A DNA stretch of 64,000 nt, taken from CALRWV02 sp943371965. Its GTDB lineage: Bacteria > Bacteroidota > JABWAT01. A program made the position numbers and the translations under genes. Shown in pieces: positions 8,308 to 16,092 of the stretch. The notes under the pieces were generated by a model that worked only from the letters and a program-made list of their open reading frames with translations, did no database searches and was not told where the DNA came from. Numbering within the stretch: the first letter of the stretch is position 1; every line of letters starts with the position of its first letter. The DNA lies in assembly GCA_943371965.1 (NCBI GenBank), contig CALRWV020000001.1, positions 434,001 to 498,000 on the forward strand, written 5' to 3'.

Positions 8308-9203
8308 GTACTAAAACTGAATCAGTTCCGATTGAGTTTGGTCATTCACCAACTTTAATCAAAGATTTGCTGGAAGTTACAAAACCAAGAATTACCATTT
8401 TTATTTTAATGGCAACCTCTGTTTCGTTTTATTTGGGTTCAAATTTCAGTTTTGATTGGCTGCTTCTCTTCAATACTTTATTCGGAACAGCATTGACTGC
8501 TGGTGGAACTGCTGCTTTAAATCAGTATTTTGAAAGAGATCACGATTCAAAAATGGATCGTACAAAACTCCGTCCAATACCTTCAGGAAGAGTAAAGCCG
8601 ACTACAATTTTAATTTATGGAATTTCAATATCTGTTTTTGGCGTTGTTTATCTGTTTTTTACTGTAAATAGTCTAACATCTTTTCTAGCTTTTGCTACCT
8701 GGTTCAGTTACCTGTTTATTTACACACCAATGAAAAGACTGACATCTTTAAATACGCTCATTGGGGCAATTCCCGGAGCATTACCGGCACTTGGTGGATG
8801 GTCTGCTGCAACAGGTAATTTGGATTTTGGTGCCTGGATATTATTTCTGATATTATTTTTCTGGCAATTTCCGCATTTTCTCGCAATTGCATGGTTGTAC
8901 CGTACAGATTACATGCGGGGTGGGTATTCCATGCTTTCAATGACTGAAGATGACGGATCATTTATTTCCAAACAAATGGTTTTGTACACATTTGGTTTAC
9001 TGGTAGTTAGTATGATTCCATCTGCATTTGGAATTTCAGGCATTTACTATTTAAGTGTTGCTCTGATTTTAGGCTTGGCATTTATTTGGTCAACAATAAG
9101 ATTTGCAATGAGAAGGGAAAACCGTTTTGCAAAAACAGTTTTGTACTTTTCATTTATATATCCCATAGTGTTATGGACTTTTTTGGTTTTAGATAAACAA
9201 TAA
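8304..9203 (+). CDS. ctaB: Protoheme IX farnesyltransferase (heme O synthase)
   Basis: A 299-residue UbiA-superfamily prenyltransferase (COX10/CtaB/CyoE family) that adds farnesyl to protoheme to give heme O, the substrate of CtaA. The prenyl-diphosphate-binding motif is visible as N-Q-Y-F-E-R-D-H-D-S-K-M-D-R-T (Asn 73, Asp 81, Asp 85), followed by the conserved L-R-P-I-P-S-G-R. A second conserved loop with Y-R-x-D-Y appears near residue 200. About eight to nine membrane helices are seen. It overlaps ctaA by four bases, and coxC follows 21 bases later, so heme A synthesis is placed in the middle of the oxidase operon. Length and motifs are normal for the family. Confidence 0.96.
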   Translation: MSTKTESVPIEFGHSPTLIKDLLEVTKPRITIFILMATSVSFYLGSNFSFDWLLLFNTLFGTALTAGGTAALNQYFERDHDSKMDRTKLRPIPSGRVKPTTILIYGISISVFGVVYLFFTVNSLTSFLAFATWFSYLFIYTPMKRLTSLNTLIGAIPGALPALGGWSAATGNLDFGAWILFLILFFWQFPHFLAIAWLYRTDYMRGGYSMLSMTEDDGSFISKQMVLYTFGLLVVSMIPSAFGISGIYYLSVALILGLAFIWSTIRFAMRRENRFAKTVLYFSFIYPIVLWTFLVLDKQ

Positions 9204-9224
9204 TTTTAATTAACAGGAGCTGTC

Positions 9225-9836
9225 ATGGAAAATGTTGCTGCAGTAGATCATGGGAATTCTTCCGAAACAAACACCGGAATTAGTCACCATAAACTTGGAA
9301 TGCTGGTCTTTATAACATCAGAAATTATGTTTTTTGGTGGATTGATCGGTTCTTACGTTGTATTCAGATTTGGAAATGTAAACTGGAATCCCCCAGCAGG
9401 GGTTGAAATTCCATTTCTATTGCCTTTTATCAATACTCTTCTGCTGATTACCAGTTCTTTTACTCTGCATATTGCAGAAGGTCATTTGTTTAAAGGAAAC
9501 CAGAGCGGCTTCAAAAACTGGTTGCTTTTTACGGTTCTTTTGGGAGCGACATTCCTAACCATTCAGGGAATAGAATATTCACATTTGTATCATGAAGGAA
9601 TGTTTCTTGGTGGACCACAAGGAACTTTATTTGGAGCTTCATTTTATGTATTAACCGGTTTTCACGGTTTGCACGTAACAGGTGGAGTAATATATCTGCT
9701 GTTTATTTATCTAACAGCTTTCAAAGGTAAACATACAGTTGAAAATCATTTCCATGTTGAAATGGGTGCAACTTACTGGCACTTTGTTGACATCGTCTGG
9801 ATTTTCCTGTTTACAATTCTTTACGTAATAAAATAA
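9225..9836 (+). CDS. coxC: Cytochrome c oxidase subunit III
   Basis: A 203-residue subunit III-family protein with five predicted membrane helices, the short bacterial form. It stabilises the oxidase core and proton uptake. Conserved features are the N-terminal H-H-K-L-G-M-L-V-F-I-T-S-E-I-M-F-F-G-G helix, H-L-Y-H-E-G-M-F-L-G-G near residue 125, the T-G-F-H-G-L-H-V-T-G-G motif near residue 145, and the C-terminal Y-W-H-F-V-D-I-V-W-I-F-L-F. The ATG at 9225 follows AGGAG. A strong hairpin just downstream separates this gene from the SCO-like gene that follows. No subunit IV gene is recognised nearby. Confidence 0.95.
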   Translation: MENVAAVDHGNSSETNTGISHHKLGMLVFITSEIMFFGGLIGSYVVFRFGNVNWNPPAGVEIPFLLPFINTLLLITSSFTLHIAEGHLFKGNQSGFKNWLLFTVLLGATFLTIQGIEYSHLYHEGMFLGGPQGTLFGASFYVLTGFHGLHVTGGVIYLLFIYLTAFKGKHTVENHFHVEMGATYWHFVDIVWIFLFTILYVIK

Positions 9837-9859
9837 GTCTCTTAATTCATTATTATTGT

Positions 9860-9890
9860 TTCAAAAGGGTGGCATGTCCACCCTTTTGAA
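9860..9890 (+). terminator. Hairpin after coxC
   Basis: TTCAAAAGGGTGG at 9860-9872 pairs perfectly with 9878-9890 around a 5-base loop (13-bp stem), 24 bases after the coxC stop. It lacks a long T-run, and the next + strand gene starts 9 bases later. It may end most coxBA-ctaAB-coxC transcripts while allowing some read-through to the assembly genes. Confidence 0.7.
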
Positions 9891-9898
9891 TTAATGCC

Positions 9899-10516
9899 GT
9901 GACACAAAAAAAAACAACATCTTCAAGACTTCTGCTTCTCGGTTTTTTTGCATTGTTTGCAGTAATATTTGTTATCCTTTATCTGTTTTTCCGAGATGAA
10001 ATTAACCAAAAAACTGATTTGCCCGAGTTACCTTATTTAGGTTCTGTTGCATCATTTGAATTAACTGATCAGAACAATCATTCGTTCAATTTTTCGGAAT
10101 TAAAAGGCGATCTTATTGTGTTGTCATTTTATTCAAAAAATCCAAATTCTGTCAATCAGGTTATTCATTCAAAACTTCTTGAACTTCAATCATCACTGAA
10201 AAGAAAGAAAAACATCAGGATTGTTTCTGTTGGATTGGATTTCAACAACGATTCTAATCATGTAACAAAATCAATGGCATCGTATTGGAATGTGAATCCT
10301 GCAATCTGGTCATTTACTGTTTCGGATTTGAAAAATATTGATTCGATATTTCAGTTTTCGGATAAATTGAATTACCACAATTCAGTCAATGAAGAATCCA
10401 TTTATTTGATTGATAAAGAAGGAAAAATCAGACAGATGACAGATGGAATGAATGTGCTTTTTACATCAGATATTTTAACCAATATTTCAACTTTACTCAG
10501 AAAGGAACATGAATGA
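9899..10516 (+). CDS. SCO1/SenC-like membrane-anchored protein without any cysteine
   Basis: A 205-residue protein with one N-terminal membrane anchor (about residues 11-31) followed by a thioredoxin-like domain of SCO type: F-E-L-T-D-Q-N-N-H-S-F-N-F-S-E-L-K-G-D-L-I-V-L-S-F-Y near residues 53-78, and a late Y-L-I-D-K-E-G-K-I strand. The copper-binding C-x-x-x-C that normally follows the F-x-Y strand is replaced by S-K-N-P-N-S, and the whole protein contains no Cys, so it cannot bind CuA copper in the known way. The start is GTG at 9899. It overlaps the DUF420 gene by four bases (ATGA). It may be a structural assembly partner rather than a copper donor; an intact SCO lies at 11381-12250. The fold assignment is from pattern only. 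Confidence 0.65.
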   Translation: MTQKKTTSSRLLLLGFFALFAVIFVILYLFFRDEINQKTDLPELPYLGSVASFELTDQNNHSFNFSELKGDLIVLSFYSKNPNSVNQVIHSKLLELQSSLKRKKNIRIVSVGLDFNNDSNHVTKSMASYWNVNPAIWSFTVSDLKNIDSIFQFSDKLNYHNSVNEESIYLIDKEGKIRQMTDGMNVLFTSDILTNISTLLRKEHE

Positions 10517-10953
10517 TTCATTTAACTGATCTTCCATTCATCAATGCAATATTGAATTCCATCTCAACTGTTTTCCTGTTCCTGGGTTTTTATTTTATCA
10601 AAAATGGCAACAGACAAGCCCATAAAAAAAGTATGCTGACGGCATTTACTTTCTCGGCTTTATTTTTGATTTCCTATCTTATTTATCATTACACTGTTGG
10701 ATCTGTTAGGTTTACCGGTCCTGAAATTGCAAGAACAATTTATCTGATTATCCTGATTCCTCACATCATTCTTGCAGTTGTGATGGTTCCTTTTATTGCA
10801 TTTTTACTTACTTATGCTTTTGGTGAAGAATTTGAAAAACATAAAAAATTTGCCAGATTTGTTTGGCCTGTTTGGGTTTATGTTTCAATCACCGGAGTCA
10901 TTATTTATTTAATGAATTACATCATTTGGCCATCAACTGAATTAATGAAATAA
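10513..10953 (+). CDS. DUF420 family membrane protein (oxidase-associated)
   Basis: A 146-residue protein with four membrane helices, matching the DUF420 pattern: N-terminal L-P-F-I-N-A-I-L-N-S-I-S-T-V-F-L-F-L-G, the H-K-K-S-M-L-T-A-F turn, R-x-I-Y-L-I-I-L-I-P-H-I-I-L-A, and K-H-K-K-F-A-R-F-V-W-P-V-W-V-Y-V-S-I-T-G-V in the last part. Such proteins occur next to cytochrome oxidase genes (the CtaM/YozB type is linked to oxidase assembly). The four-base overlap with the preceding SCO-like gene indicates coupled translation. Confidence 0.85.
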   Translation: MIHLTDLPFINAILNSISTVFLFLGFYFIKNGNRQAHKKSMLTAFTFSALFLISYLIYHYTVGSVRFTGPEIARTIYLIILIPHIILAVVMVPFIAFLLTYAFGEEFEKHKKFARFVWPVWVYVSITGVIIYLMNYIIWPSTELMK

Positions 10954-10960
10954 CCTGATT

Positions 10961-11329
10961 ATGAAAAAACCAATTATCTTTTTTGCCATTTTTGTTGTTT
11001 TAATAACTATAATTTTGAATTACCAGAATATTAAAATTACCAACAATACAAATCATTCACTATACAATTTGAAACTTGTTCCAGCCGGACAGGAATTGAA
11101 AATGATTGATGAGTTAAAACCGGGAGAATCACGCAGAGTTTTGACAAATGGAAAATGGTATGCACTTTCATATTCATTCAGATACTCATTTGTTGAAAAT
11201 GGTGATACAGCTACAAAAACAGTTGATTTTTGGACTTTGGAAAAGGTTGTGAACCTGAAATGGGCAGGTGGAAATTACATCAAAATTGATATCGGCGACT
11301 CAGTAAAAATTGACAGCTGGATCAAATAA
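10961..11329 (+). CDS. Small N-terminally anchored protein, unknown function
   Basis: A 122-residue protein with one N-terminal membrane segment (about residues 4-20) and a probable beta-rich extracytoplasmic part containing I-T-N-N-T-N-H-S-L-Y-N-L-K-L and L-K-P-G-E-S-R-R-V-L. It has no Cys and no recognisable catalytic motif. It is the last gene of the oxidase block, 7 bases after the DUF420 gene, and is followed by a bidirectional hairpin, so it is probably cotranscribed. The sequence N-N-T-x-H-S-L-Y-N-L-K-L-V-P-A-G resembles the immunoglobulin-like folds of small periplasmic factors, but I do not recognise the family. Confidence 0.6.
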   Translation: MKKPIIFFAIFVVLITIILNYQNIKITNNTNHSLYNLKLVPAGQELKMIDELKPGESRRVLTNGKWYALSYSFRYSFVENGDTATKTVDFWTLEKVVNLKWAGGNYIKIDIGDSVKIDSWIK

Positions 11330-11343
11330 ATAATTATATATTT

Positions 11344-11371
11344 CGGTTTCCGGAAAGAAATCCGGAAACCG
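11344..11371. terminator. Bidirectional terminator between convergent genes
   Basis: CGGTTTCCGG at 11344-11353 pairs with CCGGAAACCG at 11362-11371 across an 8-base loop, extendable by A-T pairs on both sides. It lies between the + strand oxidase block and the - strand SCO gene that ends at 11381, so it can stop transcription from both directions. Confidence 0.8.
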
Positions 11372-11380
11372 GAACTCTGT

Positions 11381-12250
11381 TTAGTTTTTCAGAAGTACTT
11401 CTTTTATCTTCTCAACCATCTCTTCCGGTTTCCAGGAATTTCCTGTTGAAATTGAATTCAATTTTCCATCCGGCGAAACAATTACTGTTGAAAGATTATG
11501 GTCGAAGTTACCGTTTTCCCCTTTGATGTAAATCATTCCGGTTCTGTTGGCAATATTAGAAATCACACTGTCAGCTCCAGTTGCAAAATCCCACGTAGTC
11601 AGATCCTTTGTATATGATTTGGAGTAATCCTTTAAAATTTCCGGTGTATCTCTTTTGGTATCAAATGAGATACTGATCAAATGCCACTTTCCATCCAAAG
11701 ATTTATCAGCGGAAAGCTTTCGCTGTATTTTCTCAAATGAACTGCTCATTCTGATGCAAAAATCAGGCATTGGACAATTGGTGAAAATATAGGTAAACAA
11801 AACCAGTTTTCCTTTATAATCAGACAGTTTTATTTTTTTCCCGTCCTGATTTGTTAGGGTAAAATCTGGAAAATCCATCCCTATTTTCAGATATTCCGGT
11901 GTTTTCAATGTTATTTCTTTTGTCTTTAAAGCTGCTTTCCCGAGAAATGTAGTTTGATCAATCCAGCCATGGGTTGAATCAATTGCCAGAATTCCTGAAA
12001 TAGAATCGCCTTCCTTCAATCCTTTGATAACATTTTTATTTTCCACAGGAAAATTCATTGTCATTGATTCCATAAACATTTGATTTGTCTTTTTATCAAT
12101 AATATCACCATGTTCAATTCTCATTGAAGTACTGTCTTCGGCAATTTCCCGAATAGCACCGTTGAATTCATATCGTTTGATATTTTTATCAGTATCGGAG
12201 CAGGAAATTAAAAAAATAAAAAGTGAAAAGAGAAGAAAACGGATTCTCAT
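11381..12250 (-). CDS. CusF-SCO fusion lipoprotein (copper chaperone for CuA)
   Basis: A 289-residue lipoprotein (L-I-S-C, Cys 17) with two domains. Residues about 27-103 match a CusF-like copper-binding domain: H-G-D-I (His 47), then M-F-M-E-S-M-T-M-N-F-P-V with Met 58/60/63/65. Residues about 120-289 are a SCO1/SenC thioredoxin-fold domain with copper Cys 159 and Cys 165, His 251 (D-H-N-L) and the S-F-D-T-K-R-D-T-P-E loop. The Cys spacing is C-P-M-P-D-F-C (five between) instead of the classical three. Its likely task is to receive Cu(I) in the periplasm and load CuA of the neighbouring oxidase. It faces the cox block and lies 15 bases downstream of the TPR gene, probably cotranscribed with it. 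Confidence 0.88.
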   Translation of the reverse strand: MRIRFLLFSLFIFLISCSDTDKNIKRYEFNGAIREIAEDSTSMRIEHGDIIDKKTNQMFMESMTMNFPVENKNVIKGLKEGDSISGILAIDSTHGWIDQTTFLGKAALKTKEITLKTPEYLKIGMDFPDFTLTNQDGKKIKLSDYKGKLVLFTYIFTNCPMPDFCIRMSSSFEKIQRKLSADKSLDGKWHLISISFDTKRDTPEILKDYSKSYTKDLTTWDFATGADSVISNIANRTGMIYIKGENGNFDHNLSTVIVSPDGKLNSISTGNSWKPEEMVEKIKEVLLKN

Positions 12251-12265
12251 TGGTAGCCTTTCAGA

Positions 12266-12748
12266 TTAATTCATTTTTGCGAGTAAATTTCTTTTTGCCG
12301 TTACAGCAGCTTCATATGTAGGATCGATTTCTATTGCAGTTGAATAGTGGCTGACTGCTTCAACCCACTTTCCCAATTCCTCAAACACATGACCAAGATT
12401 CAAATAAGCAAAGTGATAAGCATCGTAACGTTTCGAATCGATTGCTTTTTCAAGCCAGGGAATTGCTTCTTCATATTTTTTCAATTGAATCAGATAAGCA
12501 CCAATATCGTTGTAGGGATTTCCAAAATCAGGATCAATTTCAATTGCCTGTTTGCAGTATGAAATCGCGATGTCGTATTTCTGTTTGAAAGAAAAAGCCC
12601 ATCCCAAAAATGTAAATGCTTCAGAAGTCGGAAAGATGGAAATAGATTGCTGATAATATGAAATTGCTTCTTCATGCTTTCCCTGAAGCTGCAATTTGTA
12701 ACCTTTTTCCCAAACAATTAAAGCTTCTGTTTTTAAATCTTCGTTCAT
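12266..12748 (-). CDS. TPR-repeat protein
   Basis: A 160-residue protein made almost entirely of about four tetratricopeptide repeats, visible as A-x-x-x-x-x-x-A-I-x-x-x-P units (G-K-H-E-E-A-I-S-Y-Y-Q-Q-S-I-S-I-F-P, Y-D-I-A-I-S-Y-C-K-Q-A-I-E-I-D-P, Y-E-E-A-I-P-W-L-E-K-A-I, W-V-E-A-V-S-H-Y-S-T-A-I-E-I-D-P). There is no signal peptide, so it is probably cytoplasmic. TPRs form protein-binding superhelices; the partner is unknown. It precedes the SCO gene by 15 bases on the same strand. Confidence 0.85.
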   Translation of the reverse strand: MNEDLKTEALIVWEKGYKLQLQGKHEEAISYYQQSISIFPTSEAFTFLGWAFSFKQKYDIAISYCKQAIEIDPDFGNPYNDIGAYLIQLKKYEEAIPWLEKAIDSKRYDAYHFAYLNLGHVFEELGKWVEAVSHYSTAIEIDPTYEAAVTAKRNLLAKMN

Positions 12749-12834
12749 CTTTTTGATTTGATATCCGTTTTGCTGATTTTTGAACCAATTAAATCAGTTT
12801 GAAATTAAAAGATAAGTTTAAGCAATGGAATTCC

Positions 12835-13278
12835 ATGAATACAAAGATCAAAATATCAGATGAAAAAATCGAGTCTGAAAATGCATTAAAATTTGTTTCT
12901 AATTCAAAATCAGGAGCCCTCGATTTGTTTCTTGGAACCATTCGCAATCACAATGATGGGAAATCGGTTCAAAAACTTGAGTACCATATTTATGATGACA
13001 TGGTTATCAAGGAAATTGAAAAAATTGTTGACGAAGCAAGGCTAAAATGGGAAGTGGAAAAAATTTACATTGAACACAGAACCGGTGAAATTCAGATTGA
13101 AGAAATTGCTGTTGCCATTGCTGTCAGTTCGGTTCACCGTTTAGAGTCATTTGAAGTATGCCGATATCTGATTGATAACATAAAACACAGAGCCCCAATC
13201 TGGAAAAAAGAATACACTGATGAAGGAGTTTTTTGGGTTGAGGGCTGTGAGCATAAACCTGCAAAGAATGAAGTTTAA
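12835..13278 (+). CDS. moaE: Molybdopterin synthase catalytic subunit MoaE
   Basis: MoaE transfers sulfur from thiocarboxylated MoaD to precursor Z (cPMP) to make molybdopterin. Family features: G-A-L-D-L-F-L-G-T-I-R-N-H-N-D-G-K, L-E-Y-H-I-Y-D-D-M, E-H-R-T-G-E-I-Q-I-E-E-I-A-V-A-I-A-V-S-S-V-H-R, and C-terminal H-R-A-P-I-W-K-K-E with the active-site Lys pair. The ATG at 12835 gives 147 residues, the normal length. An in-frame TTG at 12799 would add 12 Lys-rich residues without support. No moaA, moaC, moaD or molybdoenzyme gene is seen in the window. The gene ends one base before the O-methyltransferase gene starts, so the two are probably cotranscribed. Confidence 0.9.
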   Translation: MNTKIKISDEKIESENALKFVSNSKSGALDLFLGTIRNHNDGKSVQKLEYHIYDDMVIKEIEKIVDEARLKWEVEKIYIEHRTGEIQIEEIAVAIAVSSVHRLESFEVCRYLIDNIKHRAPIWKKEYTDEGVFWVEGCEHKPAKNEV

Positions 13279-13950
13279 ATGGAAAGTAAAAATCAGTCAG
13301 GAAATTTTAAAAAGGAAGAGTCAGAACTTAAAGGAATTTTCACAGATGCCTATGAAAATTATAAGTCCGTAAATAATATTTCGTCAATTTACCGGAATCA
13401 ATTTCAAAAAGCTGCAACGGAAATAATTTTCCCAATCATTCATGAAGATGCACTCCGGTTTCTTCAAATATGGGTTTCAGTTACTCAACCGAAAAAAATT
13501 CTTGAGCTGGGAACTGGTTTCGGATTCTTGGCAACTCATTTATTGCTCACAAAATCTGATCTTGAAATTACCGGTGTTGATTATACTGCAGAAAACCTGA
13601 AAATATTTGAATCAATTGTTAAAGATGATTCAATCAGAAAAAGATACCATTTTATTGAAGCCAATGTGATTTATTGGATTCAGCAAATTGAAGAACAGTT
13701 TGACTGGGTAATTCTAGATGTTGACAAAAAGTTTTATCCGTTATTGGCAGAACCCATTTCGAAGCTGGTAAAATCCGGAGGTTATGTGATTGCAGATAAT
13801 GTACTTTGGAAAGGAATGGTCGCCGAAGAAAATCTGAAATCAAGAGTTGATCCCATTCTGAAATGGAATGAAATGCTGAAATCCAATAAAATGTTTGATT
13901 CAGTCATCATTCCAATTGGTGATGGATTGGGAATCGGGAAGAAACTATGA
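13279..13950 (+). CDS. Class I SAM-dependent O-methyltransferase (TrmR/YrrM-like)
   Basis: A 223-residue Rossmann-fold methyltransferase of the bacterial O-methyltransferase family 3 type. The SAM-binding motif I is I-L-E-L-G-T-G-F-G-F-L-A-T, motif II is I-T-G-V-D-Y, and F-D-W-V-I-L-D-V-D-K with D-N-V-L-W-K-G marks the metal-assisted catalytic site of this family. Members include TrmR, which methylates 5-hydroxyuridine in tRNA, and catechol methyltransferases; the substrate cannot be told from the sequence. The second Asp of the usual D-x-D-K is kept (D-V-D-K). It follows moaE directly and ends 16 bases before the convergent small gene. Confidence 0.85.
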   Translation: MESKNQSGNFKKEESELKGIFTDAYENYKSVNNISSIYRNQFQKAATEIIFPIIHEDALRFLQIWVSVTQPKKILELGTGFGFLATHLLLTKSDLEITGVDYTAENLKIFESIVKDDSIRKRYHFIEANVIYWIQQIEEQFDWVILDVDKKFYPLLAEPISKLVKSGGYVIADNVLWKGMVAEENLKSRVDPILKWNEMLKSNKMFDSVIIPIGDGLGIGKKL

Positions 13951-13966
13951 TTAACCAAATCTGAAA

Positions 13967-14152
13967 TTAAGCTCCAACAGAATCAAAAATGGCGACTTTA
14001 TAAATCAAATCGATTCCGGAAGAAATTCCCAACTCAACTCTTCTTTTAATTTCAGAAATTTCAATTTCCGATAGCTGTCTTCCTATCAGTTTTTCAGCCT
14101 CAGATTGCAAATCAACCTTTGGAATTGTGAATGTGATTTCGTCTTTAAACAT
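13967..14152 (-). CDS. Small hypothetical protein downstream of dinB
   Basis: A 61-residue, charged, probably cytoplasmic protein (F-K-D-E-I-T-F-T-I-P-K-V-D-L-Q-S-E-A-E-K-L-I-G-R-Q-L). The ATG at 14152 (minus strand) is chosen because GAGAGG lies 7-12 bases upstream; the longer in-frame GTG start at 14167 overlaps that ribosome site. It lies 21 bases after dinB and may be the last gene of the lexA-dinB operon. Family not recognised. Confidence 0.55.
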   Translation of the reverse strand: MFKDEITFTIPKVDLQSEAEKLIGRQLSEIEISEIKRRVELGISSGIDLIYKVAIFDSVGA

Positions 14153-14173
14153 GGAATTTCCTCTCACTTTTTT

Positions 14174-15424
14174 CTAAACTCTTTTGCTTTTACTGCCAAA
14201 TTCCTGTGCAAGTTCCGCATGAAATAAACTGATGGCACCCCGTGATTTTGAACCATGTTCGTTGGGTAAAAAACCTGCCATCTCCAGTGAAGATTTACCG
14301 TATTTTTTTTTCAGTAAATCTACTTTTTCAAATAACTGTTTTACTTTTTTTGATTCTGTTTCTTCAAATAAATCAGAAACCATTTCAGAAGCAGAAGTAA
14401 GTTTTGAAACTCCAAATCCGATCAGCCGGTAAGATTTTGATGAATCAAATAAAGTGCTGAATAATTTAAGCGCATTTTCATAAAGTGCAGTATCATCATT
14501 GATTGGATATGAAATGGTTTTTGAAAATGTTTTGGTGATAAATTTATTGTCGCGGAGTTTAACAACCAAAGTTTCAGCTTTTGAATTTTCATTGCGCAAT
14601 GTGTATCCAACATCTTCAACACATTTCAACAGCTGATGTTTCATGAAAGTTGGGTCAGTTGAATCTTCCGGAAAAGTTGATTCTGCAGAAACTGATTTTC
14701 TCTCTCCCCAAATGGAAACTTCAGAACTTGACTGCCCGTGAGATTTGAAATAGAGATTTGAACCCCACTTTCCGAAACGTTTTTCAAGTTCGGCTTGAGG
14801 AAGTTTCTGCAAATCTTTAATCAGTCTGATTCCCATTGCATTTAGTTTTTCCTGTGTACTGTCTCCAATTCCAGGAACGTATTCAATAGGTAATGGCCCA
14901 AGCAGTTCTTCTTCACTTCCTGGTGGTGTGTAAAAAATTCCTGCAGGTTTTGCCAGTTTTGATCCAATCTTTGCTATCAATCTGTTTTGACCTATTCCAA
15001 TTGAAGATGGTAGTCCAAGCTGAGTTCTGATTTTACTTTGAAGTTTCTCTGCAAAGTCCATAGGATGTTCAAAAATGAATTTATAGAAACCGGAAAGATC
15101 CAAATAGAATTCGTCAACAGAAGCCTGTTCATATTCTGCAGCAGTTTCTGCAATAATCTGGGCAACTTTTTTTGAATAGGAAGAATACAAATGCAGATCA
15201 CCTGGAATAAAAACTGCAGTCGGACAGGAATTTTTTGCCCATTTCAACGGCATTGATGAGTAAATTCCAAATTTCCTTGCTTCATAAGAACATGCAGCAA
15301 CCACACCCCTTTCATGACCATATCCGCCAACAATGACCGGTTTTCCCTCCAAAGAAGGATCGCGCAACCGTTCACAGGAAACGAAAAAAGTATCAAGATC
15401 AAGGTGAAGTACTAATGTATTCAT
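14174..15424 (-). CDS. dinB: Y-family DNA polymerase (Pol IV/DinB type)
   Basis: A 416-residue translesion polymerase that copies past damaged template bases. Catalytic acids are Asp 9 (H-L-D-L-D-T-F-F, with the steric-gate aromatic just after) and Asp 104-Glu 105 (A-S-V-D-E-F-Y-L-D). The fingers motif Y-E-A-R-K-F-G-I-Y-S-S-M-P and the helix-hairpin-helix P-G-I-G-D-S-T-Q-E-K-L are present, followed by a little-finger domain to about residue 350. The C-terminus carries no clear clamp-binding Q-x-x-L-F, though F-L-P-N-E-H-G and A-I-S-L-F-H are candidates. The start overlaps the end of lexA by four bases, so it is translationally coupled to lexA and should be induced by DNA damage. Confidence 0.95.
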   Translation of the reverse strand: MNTLVLHLDLDTFFVSCERLRDPSLEGKPVIVGGYGHERGVVAACSYEARKFGIYSSMPLKWAKNSCPTAVFIPGDLHLYSSYSKKVAQIIAETAAEYEQASVDEFYLDLSGFYKFIFEHPMDFAEKLQSKIRTQLGLPSSIGIGQNRLIAKIGSKLAKPAGIFYTPPGSEEELLGPLPIEYVPGIGDSTQEKLNAMGIRLIKDLQKLPQAELEKRFGKWGSNLYFKSHGQSSSEVSIWGERKSVSAESTFPEDSTDPTFMKHQLLKCVEDVGYTLRNENSKAETLVVKLRDNKFITKTFSKTISYPINDDTALYENALKLFSTLFDSSKSYRLIGFGVSKLTSASEMVSDLFEETESKKVKQLFEKVDLLKKKYGKSSLEMAGFLPNEHGSKSRGAISLFHAELAQEFGSKSKRV

Positions 15425-16065
15425 GATGCTTTTCTGCTATATGCTGTTCCAAATGTTTTTCTTACAACTCCAATTACACGGCCACCAATTCTGAAACTTT
15501 CAATTGTTTCATCAACATAGATTGGCTGATATTTTGGATTTTGCGGCTGAAGTCTGATTTTGTCACCTTCATTATAAAATGTTTTAACAGTTGCTTCATC
15601 ATTTAAAAATGCAACCACCACATCACCATTGGTTGCTGTTTCCTGAAATCTGACAATCACAACATCACCGTTTAAAATTCCGTCATCTTTCATGGAATCA
15701 CCCTGAACACGAAGAGCAAAGATTTTTCCTTCATTTTTGAAGTAATTGCCCATATTGACATATCCTTCAATATTTTCCTGAGCTAGAATTGGCGATCCCG
15801 CAGCAACTTTACCAATGATCGGAATTCCATCTTCAAAATCTTCTTCCGGCATATTTACAACTTCAAGCGCCCGTGCTTTGTTGTCATTTTTTCTGAGATG
15901 ACCCTTTTTTACCAATGCTTTCAGGTGATCTCTTACTCCGGTAAGTGAAGCAAATTGAAAATGGGTGGCTATTTCCTGCATGGAGGGAGGAAAACCGTGT
16001 TCTTTTGTGAATTTTACAATGTATTCAAAAATCAGTTTTTGACGTTCGGTTAATTCTTCAGCCAT
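15421..16065 (-). CDS. lexA: LexA repressor (SOS regulator)
   Basis: A 214-residue LexA with an N-terminal winged-helix DNA-binding domain (residues 1-70; recognition region S-L-T-G-V-R-D-H-L-K-A-L) and a C-terminal S24 autoprotease domain. The RecA-stimulated cleavage site is Ala 89-Gly 90 (K-V-A-A-G-S-P), with catalytic Ser 124 (G-D-S-M) and Lys 161 (A-T-V-K-T-F). It represses SOS genes until DNA damage triggers self-cleavage. AGGAG lies 8 bases before the ATG. A LexA box fills the spacer of its own promoter (16093-16123), so it is self-regulated, and dinB follows with a four-base overlap. Confidence 0.97.
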   Translation of the reverse strand: MAEELTERQKLIFEYIVKFTKEHGFPPSMQEIATHFQFASLTGVRDHLKALVKKGHLRKNDNKARALEVVNMPEEDFEDGIPIIGKVAAGSPILAQENIEGYVNMGNYFKNEGKIFALRVQGDSMKDDGILNGDVVIVRFQETATNGDVVVAFLNDEATVKTFYNEGDKIRLQPQNPKYQPIYVDETIESFRIGGRVIGVVRKTFGTAYSRKAS

Positions 16066-16092
16066 GTCATGATCTCCTGTAATTACTGTAAA

